From the NCBI GenBank assembly GCA_963710205.1, contig CAVPZG010000005.1:310001-374000 (forward strand): a stretch of 64,000 nucleotides of DNA, written 5' to 3'. Numbering within the stretch: the stretch's first letter is position 1; each line of letters opens with the position of its first letter. Source of the stretch: Pacificimonas sp963710205. GTDB lineage: Bacteria > Pseudomonadota > Alphaproteobacteria > Sphingomonadales > Sphingomonadaceae. Below, piece after piece: positions 53,496 to 62,427 of the stretch. Below the pieces are notes generated by a model. The model was given only the letters and a program-made list of their open reading frames with translations. It did no database searches and was not told where the DNA came from. The translations under genes and the position numbers were made by a program.

Positions 53496-53577
53496 CGTTG
53501 GGCCATCTATCTCCACCTTCGATTAAGGTTGGTGCTGCTATCGCTGTCCTCACAGTCGACGATGAGGAGATCGAGAA

Positions 53578-54478
53578 ATGAAACGGGCGCTTGCCTTATG
53601 CGTGTCGCTGTGCGGCCTTGGATTTGCGCCGGCCTGCGCAGCCGACAGCGCCCCGGTCGCCGCCAGCCTGGACGCCGATCCCGCGCTGTTTCGTATTTCC
53701 GATGACGATACAGTCATATACCTGTTCGGCACGATCCACATGCTGGACGAAGGGCGCACCTGGTTCGACGATGGCGTGAAAACGGCGTTCGACGCCAGCG
53801 ATGAACTTGTCGTGGAAGCCGTCACACCGACGGATCCAGCTGTCCTGGGCAGCGTCATGGCCAAGGGCTTTGACATTGGCGGTACGCCGCTTCGGCAGGA
53901 AATGCCCGCAGAGGCCGCCGCAACAGCTGACGCGGGAGATCGCGGCCTCGCCCGCGCTGGCCGCGCAGGTCGACATCATGGAGCCATGGCTGGCCGCTAT
54001 CAGCCTGTCTGTCCTGGCTTATGAGAAACTGGGCTTCTCACAAATGAGCGGCGCAGAGAAGGTGCTGGAGGCGGAGGCCGCGCGGCAAGGCAAGCCGGTT
54101 ACCGGACTGGAAGGTTTCGAATGGCAGATCGACCTGTTCGACACCATGCCCGAGGCTGAGCAGATGGACCTGCTGCTAACGTCGATCGAGGAACTGGATG
54201 AAGTCGATCAGACGATCGGCCGCATGATTGGTGCGTGGTCCAGCGGGGACATGGATGCGCTTGCCGGGGTCATGAATGAGGGATTCGATGAAAATGGCGC
54301 GCTGCGGAAACGCCTGTTGACGGATCGTAATGCCAGCTGGGCAGAATGGATCGACGCAAGGCTCGATCAGCCGGGAACGGTTTTTGTCGCTGTTGGCGCC
54401 GGACATCTGGGCGGCGAGGGCAGCGTTCAGGAGATGCTGGCCAGACGAGGGCTTGTCACCACCAGAATAGATTATTGA
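53578..54478 (+). pseudogene. TraB/GumN family protein gene, single +1 frameshift
   Basis: A signal peptide (MKRALALCVSLCGLGFAPACA) is followed by the family start YLFGTIHMLDEG. The frame runs to RQEMPAEAA and continues one base over at QQLTREIAASPALAAQVDIMEPW, ending VGAGHLGGEGSVQEMLARRG, the conserved GxxH end. One extra base near 53913-53920; length 3n+1, about 299 residues if repaired. TraB/GumN proteins are probable metalloproteases of uncertain role. Confidence 0.8.
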
Positions 54479-54484
54479 CGCGGC

Positions 54485-56000
54485 TCAGATCCACGAAGCG
54501 ATGTTTGACGGATCCGCAGGGACAACTGACACCCGCTGGCCTACGCAGTTTGTCGCCATCAGGCGGTCCAGCCCTTCCAGCATTCTGGCAACAAAACGCT
54601 TGCCATTCAGCGATCCGACAATGACGCCGCTCGTCGCTGACCCGCGATGGAATGCGACTGTATAGCCGTCGATCCTGCCGGTTCCGGACGGCGACTTGTC
54701 GAGGGCTTTCACGGGCAGGGCGTCCGCCTCTGCCTGCAGCGGGCCGAGATCATTGCGCTCGCCATAACCCGCTTGGCCAGAATAGACGCCGAACGCTGAT
54801 TTTGTCAGAAAACCGCCATTTGCGAAGATCATGCCCGGCGTTGTGCGGTCCTTGCGGCAGGCCCTGACCATTTCGGCGATCGCGTGCAGCGAATATCCAT
54901 TTCCCGGCCCGCCGAAATAGGGAAGGCCGCCCGTCAGCGTCAGCTTTTCCGGAGCGTCCAGGGACAGGCCGATTTCCCGGACACCGATTTCGACAGCCAC
55001 CGGGAAACAGCTGTAGATATCGACGGGACCGAGGTCATCGACCCTAACGTTCGCCTGCGCCAGGGCCTTGCGCGCCGCCATGCCAATCGTGGGGGAGGTG
55101 GCGAGGTCCGCACGCTCTGCCGGAAGCCGTTTGTCGGCGATTTCGGACTGGCCGTGCAGATAGACGCGCCGATCGCTGGGAATGCCAAGCTCGTCGGCTT
55201 TACCGCTCGACATGACGAGGATCGCCGCCGCCTGATCGACAACGCTATTTGACACAAGATACTTTGGATATGGCCATGATATCCAGCGGTTGTCGTCTGT
55301 TATTGCGACGAGTTCTTCGCCGGACCGGGCGATGCCGATCTGCGAATAGGGGTTTGATGCCGCAATATCCGTGAACGGCGCCATGACCGCCGCCATACGC
55401 GCCAAATGTTCATCGATATCCCAGCCATTGGCCGCGCCAAACGCGGTTTCAAAGATCGGATAGATATTGGCGGGTAAGGCCATGCCGTTCAGATATTCGA
55501 GCTTGCTGAGAACAGGGAAATCGTCCGCGATCACCTCGGGCCTCGAAGGCGCGTCCTCACCCCATTCCAAGGCGGCTCCGGTCTTGCGGGCCGTGGCTTC
55601 GGTTCGCATCGCCTCGCCGCTTGTGACGAGCGCAATGTCACTCTCACCCTCCCAGATACGCTGCGCGAGCATATTGATGAACATCTGCGGACTGCTGCCG
55701 CTGGGCGGTCCATAAATCATGCGTTCGGGACGTGCGCCCATGCGCTTCGCTATCGACCAGGGCAGGTTGGTGTAGCTTCCAAAGGGCGATTTCCATGCCG
55801 CCGCACCGCTGTCGGCAGAACAGGCGGCAGCTCGCGATGGTGTCGATGGTGGACGCGTCGCTGACCCCGGCATCCGCAAGCGCCATGTTCGCCGTATGTG
55901 CAATCATGTCCGCTGGGGAAAAAGCCTTTTCGGGCTCTGTTTCCCGCCCGACATATTGGGCGGCACCGACAAGAACGGGCGTACGCGGCGATCCGGACAT
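54485..56000 (-). pseudogene. Thiolase-like acetyl-CoA acetyltransferase gene, single +1 frameshift
   Basis: The start reads MSGSPRTPVLVGAAQYVGRE and runs to IASCRLF. It continues one base over at ADSGAAAWKSPFGSYTNLP and then on through IYSCFPVAVEI, YFGGPGNGYSLHAIAEM and ANGGFLTKSAFGVYS to the normal C-terminus. The extra base is near 55817-55820; length 3n+1, about 504 residues if repaired. The product belongs to the long thiolase-like group (SCP2/acetyl-CoA acetyltransferase); its reaction is unclear. Confidence 0.8.
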
Positions 56001-56263
56001 CAGTGCTTACCTGGCATGTGAAGGCATGACCCGGCCTTGGCGGCAGGGCAGCGGCCATTGGGGTGGATTGGCTCGTCCATAAAGCCCTGCAGACGGTTCA
56101 GCATATCTCTGGCACGGTCGTTACAGTCGAAGTCCATGACGCCATTTTCTTCTGAAAACGAAAGAATTGTGGCTACCATAACGCGAACACCCGGCGTGTT
56201 ACCTTGTCAGAAGGAGGAGGGCTAAGGGTTGGCGGGCGCGCTTTTCGCTTCTATTCTGTCCGC

Positions 56264-56557
56264 ATGAACCGTGTTCGCCTTGGCCTGACCGGCCTTGCCC
56301 TGGTCTTCGTGATGGTGCTGCTTGTGGCGGCGCTGTTCGGTCCCTTCACGTCTCCGCCGAGCGGCGAGGGCAATAACGAGACCCTGGCGACGCTTGGTGT
56401 GGCTCCCGGGGGCGAAGAGGCCAAGGAACCCGCCGTACCGCCCACGCCCACGCCGCAGCCCGGTATCGACGAGCAGTTCAAACAGGATCCTCTTCCTGGT
56501 GTTCCTGAGGTGGTGGAACAGCCGGACATGACCGAGGGCGACCTGACGGAAATCTGA
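56264..56557 (+). CDS. Small single-pass membrane protein, unknown
   Basis: A 97-residue product from ATG 56264: a membrane segment (about residues 7-27), then an acidic and proline-rich tail (VPPTPTPQPG) likely outside the cytoplasm. No motif known to me. A TTG at 56204 would lengthen it by 20 residues. The Shine-Dalgarno is weak. It converges on the SWIB-domain gene across a shared hairpin. Confidence 0.5.
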   Translation: MNRVRLGLTGLALVFVMVLLVAALFGPFTSPPSGEGNNETLATLGVAPGGEEAKEPAVPPTPTPQPGIDEQFKQDPLPGVPEVVEQPDMTEGDLTEI

Positions 56558-56579
56558 TTCGAAGTTTGCCAAGGGCAAC

Positions 56580-56616
56580 AAAAAGCCCGCCGCGTTTCAG
56601 GAAACGCGGCGGGCTT
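56580..56616 (-). terminator. Long-stem terminator for the SWIB-domain gene
   Basis: AAGCCCGCCGCGTTTC and GAAACGCGGCGGGCTT are exact complements over 16 bases with a two-base centre. On the minus strand the stem runs into CTTTTTG. It faces the SWIB gene; on the plus strand there is no T-run. Confidence 0.85.
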
Positions 56617-56647
56617 CGTCATTCTGCACGCTATTTGCGCGAAAGGC

Positions 56648-56905
56648 TTATGCCTTTGTCAGATGCGGCGAGATCAGCTTGTTCATTTCGAACATCGTGA
56701 CCTTGTCCTTGCCAAAGATTGGCTTCAGCTTGCCGTCCGACATGATTTCACGCTTGTTTTCAGGGTTCTGCAGGTCATGCTTCTTGATGTAGACCCACAT
56801 GGCACTGACGACCTCTGCCCGTGTCATCGTATCCTTGCCGGTAACGGCTGCCAGTTCGGAAGACAGCTTCATCGGCTGCTGCAGGGCATTGGGTGCTTTT
56901 GCCAT
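56648..56905 (-). CDS. SWIB/MDM2-domain small protein
   Basis: An 85-residue protein made almost wholly of a SWIB domain: ELAAVTGKDTMTRAEVVSAMWVYIKKHDLQ, REIMSDGKLKPIFGKDKVTMFEM and LISPHL. GAGGAG precedes ATG 56905. SWIB is best known in eukaryotic chromatin remodelling and in chlamydial proteins, but small stand-alone forms occur in many alphaproteobacteria, function unknown; a DNA-associated role is guessed. Own terminator. Confidence 0.9.
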   Translation of the reverse strand: MAKAPNALQQPMKLSSELAAVTGKDTMTRAEVVSAMWVYIKKHDLQNPENKREIMSDGKLKPIFGKDKVTMFEMNKLISPHLTKA

Positions 56906-57090
56906 GGGTGACACTCCTCAAGATTGTTGTTGCGGCAGCGTGGAGCAAAATTGGCGCTCCCCACCGCCAGAGCCCTCCTAGAAGCGGTTTCGGACGGCGG
57001 GGTCAATGGGGCCGGGTTAAAAAATTGAGCGGTGCGGCACAGGGTGCGCCGCAATAGGCAAAGCGCGCCACTTCGCATAGGCGTGCGGCC

Positions 57091-58311
57091 ATGACAGATT
57101 CGCCCATGACATTCGAACCCACAAGGGCCGCGGGCCTCGCGCGCCTCGACGCTTTCCTCCCGCGCGCGGGCCGTGCCTATCAGGCAAATCGCAATGCCGA
57201 CCTTGGCCCGGAACATCGCGAGGCGACCTCGCTGTTATCGCCTTATCTCTCGCACGGCCTGCTGACGGTGGAAGAAGTTCTGCGCGCCGTCCGGGGCAGG
57301 CACGGCGCGAACGACAGTTTCAAGCTGGTCAGCGAATTGTTCTGGCGCGTGTATTTTCAGGGTCATCTGGAATGGAAGCCGGATGTATGGCGGGCATATC
57401 GTGATGAACGCGATGCGGCGTTTGCGCAAATGGAGGGCAATGCGGGTCTGGCTGCGGCCCATGATGCCGCCGTCACGGGACGAACGGGTATAGAGGCGTT
57501 TGACGCGTGGTCGGCGGAACTGCGCGAAACGGGCTTCCTGCATAATCATACCCGCATGTGGTTCTCGTCCATCTGGATATTCACGCTGCAGCTGCCCTGG
57601 ACCCTGGGCGCCGATTTTTTTCTGCGGCATCTGCTGGACGGCGATGCGGCGTCCAACACGTTAAACTGGCGCTGGACGGCGGGGCTTCACACCCGCGGAA
57701 AGACCTATCTGGCAACGAAGGCCAATATCAAACGCTACACGGATGGGCGCTTCTCGCCTGACGGTCTGGCGGCAAGGGCGGAACCGCTTGAGGATCCGGT
57801 ACAGCTTCATGCTCGAAAGGCGCTGGATCTGCCGAACGAAGCCATTCCGGAAGGGCGTTTTGCGCTGCTGTTGCACGGAAATGATCTCGTTCCCGAAACG
57901 CTCGATCTTGGTGGGCGCCGCCCAGATCTGCTCATTGGCGCGGGCTTGGCTTCTGCCCGGTCGCCAGGTGATGTCTCCACAAAGGTGCAGGCATTCGAGA
58001 GCGGCGCCCTGGCCGATGCACTTGAGCGAGGGCAGGCTGCTTTCGGCTGTCCGGGCGAAAGCATGACTGCTGACCGTAATCTGGCTGACATATTGGCAGC
58101 GCATGACGTCGGGACGCTGGTTGTGCCCTATCTGGGTCACGGATGGGTGCGGGACGCGCTGCGCGAACAGTTGAACGCCCATGCGGAAACAGCGGAATGT
58201 GTCCGCATCGTTCGCCCGCTCGACCGCGCAACATGGCCGCATGCCAAAGCGGGATATTTCGGCGTTAAGAAAAAGATCGACGAGATAATGACGATTCTGG
58301 AGATGGAATGA
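57091..58311 (+). CDS. Photolyase/cryptochrome-like FAD-binding protein, unusual domain order
   Basis: A 406-residue protein. Residues about 5-245 match the helical FAD-binding domain of photolyases: TSLLSPYLSHGLLTVEEVL, ELFWRVYFQ, LHNHTRMWFSSIWIFTLQLPW, and NTLNWRWTAGLHTRGKTYLA. The N-terminal antenna (Rossmann) domain that normally precedes it is absent. Instead about 155 residues follow from GRFALLLHGNDLVPE, with alternating hydrophobic strands and helices (DLLIG, GTLVVPYLGHGWV). This may be an unrelated or permuted alpha/beta domain. Repair activity cannot be claimed. Coupled to the S1/P1 nuclease by a four-base overlap. Confidence 0.8.
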   Translation: MTDSPMTFEPTRAAGLARLDAFLPRAGRAYQANRNADLGPEHREATSLLSPYLSHGLLTVEEVLRAVRGRHGANDSFKLVSELFWRVYFQGHLEWKPDVWRAYRDERDAAFAQMEGNAGLAAAHDAAVTGRTGIEAFDAWSAELRETGFLHNHTRMWFSSIWIFTLQLPWTLGADFFLRHLLDGDAASNTLNWRWTAGLHTRGKTYLATKANIKRYTDGRFSPDGLAARAEPLEDPVQLHARKALDLPNEAIPEGRFALLLHGNDLVPETLDLGGRRPDLLIGAGLASARSPGDVSTKVQAFESGALADALERGQAAFGCPGESMTADRNLADILAAHDVGTLVVPYLGHGWVRDALREQLNAHAETAECVRIVRPLDRATWPHAKAGYFGVKKKIDEIMTILEME

Positions 58312-59111
58312 TGCGCAAATCTCTTGTGGCGCTTGCCTTGATCGCTGGACTGGCCGCCGCTCCGGCATATGCCTGGGGCCAGCAGGGGCACCGCATCGTC
58401 GGCAAGCTGGCTGACAGCTTCCTGACCACGGAAGCGCGCCAGGGGATTGCCAGCCTTCTGGAGAACGAGTCGCTGGCCGAAGCATCGACCTGGGCGGATT
58501 TCATGAAGGCCAGCCCGGAAAAATTCTGGCAGGAGGAGGCCTCACCCTGGCATTATGTCACAATTCCCGAAGGCCAGACCTACACCGATGTCGGCCCGCC
58601 GCCAGAGGGTGATGCCATCACCGCGCTTGCCCGTATGCGCACCGAGGTGCTGGATGGCGCATTGCCAAGAGAGCAGCGCATCCGGGCGCTCCGTCTTATC
58701 ATTCATATCGCCGGTGACCTGCACCAGCCTCTTCATGCCGGAAACGGCACCGACCGCGGCGGAAATGATTTCAGCGTGAACTTCTTCGGTGAAGACCGCA
58801 ATCTGCACAGCGTCTGGGATTCCGGTCTGATAGACCGGCAGCAACTCAGCTATACAGAATGGGCGCGCTGGACCTTGCGTAGCCTGCCTGTGGAGCGGGT
58901 TCAGCGATGGTACGATGCTGATCCCGTGGTCTGGGTAACCGAAAGTGCGGCCATCCGCGACACCATCTATCCGGACGACCCGCGAATTAGCTGGAACTAC
59001 GCCTGGCAGCACGATGCCGTTCTGAAGCAGCGGCTGGCCATGGGCGGCGTCAGGCTGGCGGCCTATCTCAATGACATGTTTGGGGGAGGGCGTCCAAAAG
59101 GGATTTCCTGA
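58308..59111 (+). CDS. S1/P1-type zinc nuclease, exported
   Basis: A 267-residue product with a signal peptide (MMRKSLVALALIAGLAAAPAYA), cleaved to expose WGQQGHRIVG. The N-terminal Trp and following His are zinc ligands in this family. Other ligands are in STWADFMK, HIAGDLHQPLHAG and GGNDFSVNFFG. It degrades single-stranded nucleic acids, probably in the periplasm or outside. The ATG overlaps the photolyase-like stop; ATG 58311 is an alternative start. Confidence 0.92.
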   Translation: MMRKSLVALALIAGLAAAPAYAWGQQGHRIVGKLADSFLTTEARQGIASLLENESLAEASTWADFMKASPEKFWQEEASPWHYVTIPEGQTYTDVGPPPEGDAITALARMRTEVLDGALPREQRIRALRLIIHIAGDLHQPLHAGNGTDRGGNDFSVNFFGEDRNLHSVWDSGLIDRQQLSYTEWARWTLRSLPVERVQRWYDADPVVWVTESAAIRDTIYPDDPRISWNYAWQHDAVLKQRLAMGGVRLAAYLNDMFGGGRPKGIS

Positions 59112-59307
59112 TCTTGCCGAGATGAGTGGACTTTGTTCCCGATGCATCGGTCAAAGCAGGACATGTCCCGATGTTAATCGGCACCAGGAGCGGCCTTTTC
59201 GAGCGAGCGTTCAAACATCGATACCTGCCGCGAGACCCGGCACGCTTGCTCTGTTGATCCCGCTTTCCTCTCGCTAATAGGCCTTCAGGCAGCTTTCGGA
59301 GATGAAG

Positions 59308-59475
59308 ATGGCGCAAAACCGTAGCGTGATCGTGCAGGGCGCAAAGACGGGAATTGGCTTTGGCAGTGCGCTCGCCATCGCCATCTCATGGAGCGTGAAC
59401 AAGTCGATCCTGTGGGCGATCGTCCACGGCTTCCTGTCATGGCTGTATGTCATTTACTATGCGCTGACGCGGTGA
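59308..59475 (+). CDS. Small hydrophobic membrane protein (55 aa)
   Basis: ATG 59308 has GGAG seven to eight bases upstream; a second ATG at 59302 would add two residues. The product has two hydrophobic stretches, GIGFGSALAIAISW and SILWAIVHGFLSWLYVIYYAL, with charged ends (MAQNRSV, LTR). It looks like a real small membrane protein with one or two passes. No family recognised. Confidence 0.6.
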   Translation: MAQNRSVIVQGAKTGIGFGSALAIAISWSVNKSILWAIVHGFLSWLYVIYYALTR

Positions 59476-59806
59476 CCATTGCAGCGGACACGCGCGCGGA
59501 CATCTTGAAAAACGGCTCGGCCCCTGTTGGAAAAATCGGTGGCGGGATCCGCCGTCCTGATGCCTTCGGTATCTGGCGGGGGGAAAGATTGGCTGGGCGA
59601 CCATGGCGGCCCTGCCTGCCATGCTGCTGATGCTTCTGATCGCTGGTGCGGAACTGCGGCCGTTTCGCTCGCCTTGCCGGGATATGTGAACCAGGATCAC
59701 CTAAACCAAAGCTGGGAAGAAAACGCGCGCTTTCAAACGCAATATCGCGTAACCCTGGGCCTGTTCCGGGCCGCAAATGCCGCCATCCGGACCGTGGAGA
59801 GCAGAC
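59476..59806. other. 331-base stretch without a convincing gene
   Basis: Short frames exist on both strands, but none has a good start or recognisable product. One 28-codon hydrophobic frame (59603-59689) lacks a ribosome binding site. The last 15 bases hold the GGAGAG site of the next gene. Composition is similar to that of the neighbouring coding regions, so a decayed gene is possible. Confidence 0.5.
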
Positions 59807-59926
59807 ATGGCCAAGGGTCAGAAGAAAACCAACAAGGAAGCGCGCAAGCCCAAGAAAGAAAAGGCAAAGACGATCGCCGCCAACCCGTCGACCAAGGGAA
59901 CCGTACTGGGCGCGAAAAGCATATAA
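59807..59926 (+). CDS. Small Lys-rich basic protein (39 aa)
   Basis: ATG 59807 is preceded by GGAGAG. The product begins MAKGQKKTNKEARKPKK, has about a dozen lysines, and ends PSTKGTVLGAKSI. The pattern MAKGQ...NKE..KPK is one that I recall from short conserved hypothetical proteins in many proteobacteria. It could bind nucleic acid. Too short for most gene finders. Confidence 0.65.
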   Translation: MAKGQKKTNKEARKPKKEKAKTIAANPSTKGTVLGAKSI

Positions 59927-60031
59927 TTTTCGGTCATGGCGGAAGACGATCGGGGTAATCGACTGCACGTCTTCAGTTTCCGGGTGACGCGCTCTGTCCG
60001 CAGATTTCGAAAGAAAACTGCGGGCTGACCG

Positions 60032-60661
60032 TCAGGCCTGCGCGCTCGGCCGTGCCGCCACGCCCGCATACCAGCCTGCGACGTTCGGCAGATCCTTGGG
60101 CATGGCGAGTCCAATGAAACTGGCGAAGTCCATCGTCGTGAGCAACACGATGTCCGCCATGCTGAAGCCATTTCCGGTCAGGCCATCGCGTCCATCAGCG
60201 AGTTCGCTGTCGAGCCATGCGAGCATGTTTTCATAGCCAGTCTTACCCGTCGCGCCAAAATCCTTATGCTGCTTCAGAAGCCGCGCGGTAAATGGATGGG
60301 CGTGCAGCCAATAATGGCCCACAGGGGCCATGATGCGCATTTCCACTCGGCGGATCCACATATCGACCAGCGCGGACTCCAGTGCGGTTTCGCCGAACAA
60401 AGTCGGTTCAGGGTGCAGCGCCTCCAGATAGCGGCATATGGATATGGACTCGGTTATGCAGGTCCCGTTCGCCAGCTCGAGCACTGGGAGTTGACCCAGC
60501 GAATTTCGGGCCATGTTGTCCGCTGCCTTATGCTCGCGCTTCTGCATATCGAGCGTGACTTCGGGAAGGTCGATGCCTTTTTCCGAGATGAAGATGCGCA
60601 CGCGGCGCGGATTGGGGGCAGGGTTTGCCGCGCCGTAAAGCGTCATGTCACGACTGGTCAT
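60032..60661 (-). CDS. Glutathione S-transferase family protein
   Basis: A 209-residue protein. The N-terminal thioredoxin-like domain has MTLYGAANPAPNPRRVRIFISEKGI and the cis-Pro/glutathione motif GQLPVLELANGTCITESISICRYLE. The helical C-terminal domain includes GNGFSMADIVLLTTMDFA with the N-capping box. Start ATG 60661 or the internal ATG 60646 (MTLYGA) are both possible. Substrate unknown; likely detoxification. Confidence 0.9.
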   Translation of the reverse strand: MTSRDMTLYGAANPAPNPRRVRIFISEKGIDLPEVTLDMQKREHKAADNMARNSLGQLPVLELANGTCITESISICRYLEALHPEPTLFGETALESALVDMWIRRVEMRIMAPVGHYWLHAHPFTARLLKQHKDFGATGKTGYENMLAWLDSELADGRDGLTGNGFSMADIVLLTTMDFASFIGLAMPKDLPNVAGWYAGVAARPSAQA

Positions 60662-60728
60662 GGTGAGAAGTTTATAGCCCGCATGAACTTGCGGGAACGG
60701 CCAGTGCTGATAGGGCATGGGAATGAAC

Positions 60729-61373
60729 ATGAAAATGCGAGCCTTGGCCGCTGCGATCCTGATCTTGCCGGCGGCGGCCTGCTCCGGTACCGGAAGTGGG
60801 CTGACGGAGCCGTTCGGCGAGCACGCCGCGGCTGTGAGCGCCGATCCTCAGGCTGCGTTTCTGGCTGGCCTGCGCGCCCTTTGCGGCCAGGCATTTGCCG
60901 GGCGGCTTGTGTCGGACGATGATGCCGACGCCGACATGCGGGCCGCGGACATGATCATGCACGTGAGAGACTGCGACGATGACGGAGTTCGAATTCCCTT
61001 TCATGTCGAGACGGCGGAGGGCTGGGACCGCTCCCGCACCTGGATCGTCAGAAAATCAACTGAAGGCCTGCACCTGAAACACGATCACCGACATGCGGAT
61101 GGCAGTGAAGATGCCGTCAGCATGTATGGTGGCGACACTGCCGGAGAGGGCACGCAGAACCGACAGGAATTTCACGTCGATGAGGAAAGCATCTCGCTCT
61201 TCCGCAAGGAGGGGCTGCATGCGTCGGTCAGCAATATATGGGCGATGGATAAGGATGACAGTCGCTTCGCCTATGAATTACGGCGTACCGGCGAGAATGC
61301 CCGCTTTTTCCGGGTCGAGTTCGACCTGACGGCGCCGGTTACCGCGCCGCCCGCTCCCTGGGGCGCCCGATAG
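60729..61373 (+). CDS. Lipoprotein, unknown function
   Basis: A 214-residue product with a lipoprotein signal (MKMRALAAAILILPAAAC). The mature domain is rich in charged residues and has a repeating pattern of beta-strand-like segments, such as DGVRIPFHVETAEGWDRSRTW and EFHVDEESISLFRKEGLH. No family recognised. Starts at 60717 and 60723 are also in frame; 60729 has GGGA at suitable spacing. It diverges from the GST gene. Confidence 0.65.
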   Translation: MKMRALAAAILILPAAACSGTGSGLTEPFGEHAAAVSADPQAAFLAGLRALCGQAFAGRLVSDDDADADMRAADMIMHVRDCDDDGVRIPFHVETAEGWDRSRTWIVRKSTEGLHLKHDHRHADGSEDAVSMYGGDTAGEGTQNRQEFHVDEESISLFRKEGLHASVSNIWAMDKDDSRFAYELRRTGENARFFRVEFDLTAPVTAPPAPWGAR

Positions 61374-61402
61374 TTTCCCCTGCTGACAGCGCGCGACTGC
61401 GC

Positions 61403-61966
61403 ATGGGCTGGCTGGCGCGTTTCGTGCGCTGGCTGATGGTCGGCTTCTGGCAGCGCGGCGGCTGGACGGTCGTTGGCGAGGCGCCGCCGTTCGAAAAATA
61501 TGTTCTCATCGCGGTCCCGCATACCAGCAACTGGGATTTCCCGAACCTGCTCGGCCTGACGGACGAGCTGGGTATGCGTGTGCATTTCATGGCGAAATCG
61601 TCCCTGTTTCGCTGGCCGTTCGGCACGTTTCTGCGGCAGACCGGCGGCGTTCCCGTTGACCGCGCGGCAGCGCAGGACATGGTCGAGCAGATGGCTGCCG
61701 AATTTGCCCGGCGGGACAGGTTCGTCCTGACCATCGCCGCGGAGGGAACCCGGAACGCGGTCGGGAAGTGGCGCACCGGCTTCTACCGGATCGCCGTCGC
61801 CGCGGGTGTGCCGATCGTTTGCGGTTTCATGGATTATGGGCGGCGGCGGGGCGGAATCGGGCCGGTCATCCATCCGACCGGCGATTATGATGCCGATATG
61901 CAGGTGGCCTATGATTTCTACCGCGACATGATTCCGAAACATCCGGAGGGATATCGCGCCCTTTAA
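61403..61966 (+). CDS. PlsC-type acyltransferase family protein
   Basis: A 187-residue lysophospholipid acyltransferase-like protein. The catalytic H-x4-D is PHTSNWDF, with the phosphate-binding EGTR in AAEGTRNAVGKWRTGFYRIA. Short for PlsC and with few hydrophobic segments, it resembles the small '1-acyl-glycerol-3-phosphate acyltransferase' group of unknown substrate. It begins 29 bases after the lipoprotein gene. Confidence 0.85.
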   Translation: MGWLARFVRWLMVGFWQRGGWTVVGEAPPFEKYVLIAVPHTSNWDFPNLLGLTDELGMRVHFMAKSSLFRWPFGTFLRQTGGVPVDRAAAQDMVEQMAAEFARRDRFVLTIAAEGTRNAVGKWRTGFYRIAVAAGVPIVCGFMDYGRRRGGIGPVIHPTGDYDADMQVAYDFYRDMIPKHPEGYRAL

Positions 61967-61988
61967 TCAGCGGCCAGCCAGCGTCGGC

Positions 61989-62330
61989 TCATTGTTCTTC
62001 GAGCGTTTTCAAGTAAACGATCAGGTCGTCGATCTGACCGGGCGTGAACGTGAAGGCCGGCATGTCGTTATGGCCCGTGAACACGCCCTCCGCGAAAGCC
62101 TCCTGAAGATATTCCGGCGGGTAATTCCGGAACAGGGTTGCGAAGGAGGGAGAGGCCGGGTTCCTGCTTGCCTCGCCAGGGAAACGCGCGTGGCAACCAC
62201 TGCAATTCGCCTCCACCAACGCCTGACCGCGGTCATAGGCGGTGTTTTCGGCTGCGGCCTCGGCTGGGGGCTGCGGGGTGCTGCAGGCTGTCATCGCGAG
62301 GATGGTCATCACGGCAAGAGATACGCGCAT
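61989..62330 (-). CDS. Class I cytochrome c, lipoprotein-type
   Basis: A 113-residue protein. A lipoprotein-like signal (LAVMTILAMTAC) precedes the haem motif CSGCH; the axial Met is in DMPAFTFTPGQIDDLIVYLKTL, the usual C-terminal pattern. AGGAAG precedes ATG 62330. A monohaem electron carrier attached to the membrane; partner unknown. Confidence 0.9.
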   Translation of the reverse strand: MRVSLAVMTILAMTACSTPQPPAEAAAENTAYDRGQALVEANCSGCHARFPGEASRNPASPSFATLFRNYPPEYLQEAFAEGVFTGHNDMPAFTFTPGQIDDLIVYLKTLEEQ

Positions 62331-62427
62331 ATATGTCTTCCTAAAAATCAAGGCGCCTGAAACCTGTATAAAGGCTTTTGCGCGGTTCGTATCGATCCCT
62401 GTCGACCGCCAGTCGCCAGCGCACCGG

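Noticed and set aside
53801..53920. Separate gene start for the second half of the TraB/GumN region, and likewise for the second halves of the amidase and thiolase regions.
   Set aside because: The extra N-terminal residues are out-of-frame readings of the first half. The conserved sequence begins only after the frameshift point.
28679..56000. Programmed ribosomal +1 frameshifting as the explanation for the broken genes.
   Set aside because: The codons at the seven sites differ and no common slippery sequence or downstream structure is visible. Kept only as a minor alternative in the main finding.
59603..59689. A 28-codon hydrophobic frame in the gap after the small membrane protein.
   Set aside because: No ribosome binding site, no plausible context, and short enough to arise by chance in GC-rich DNA.
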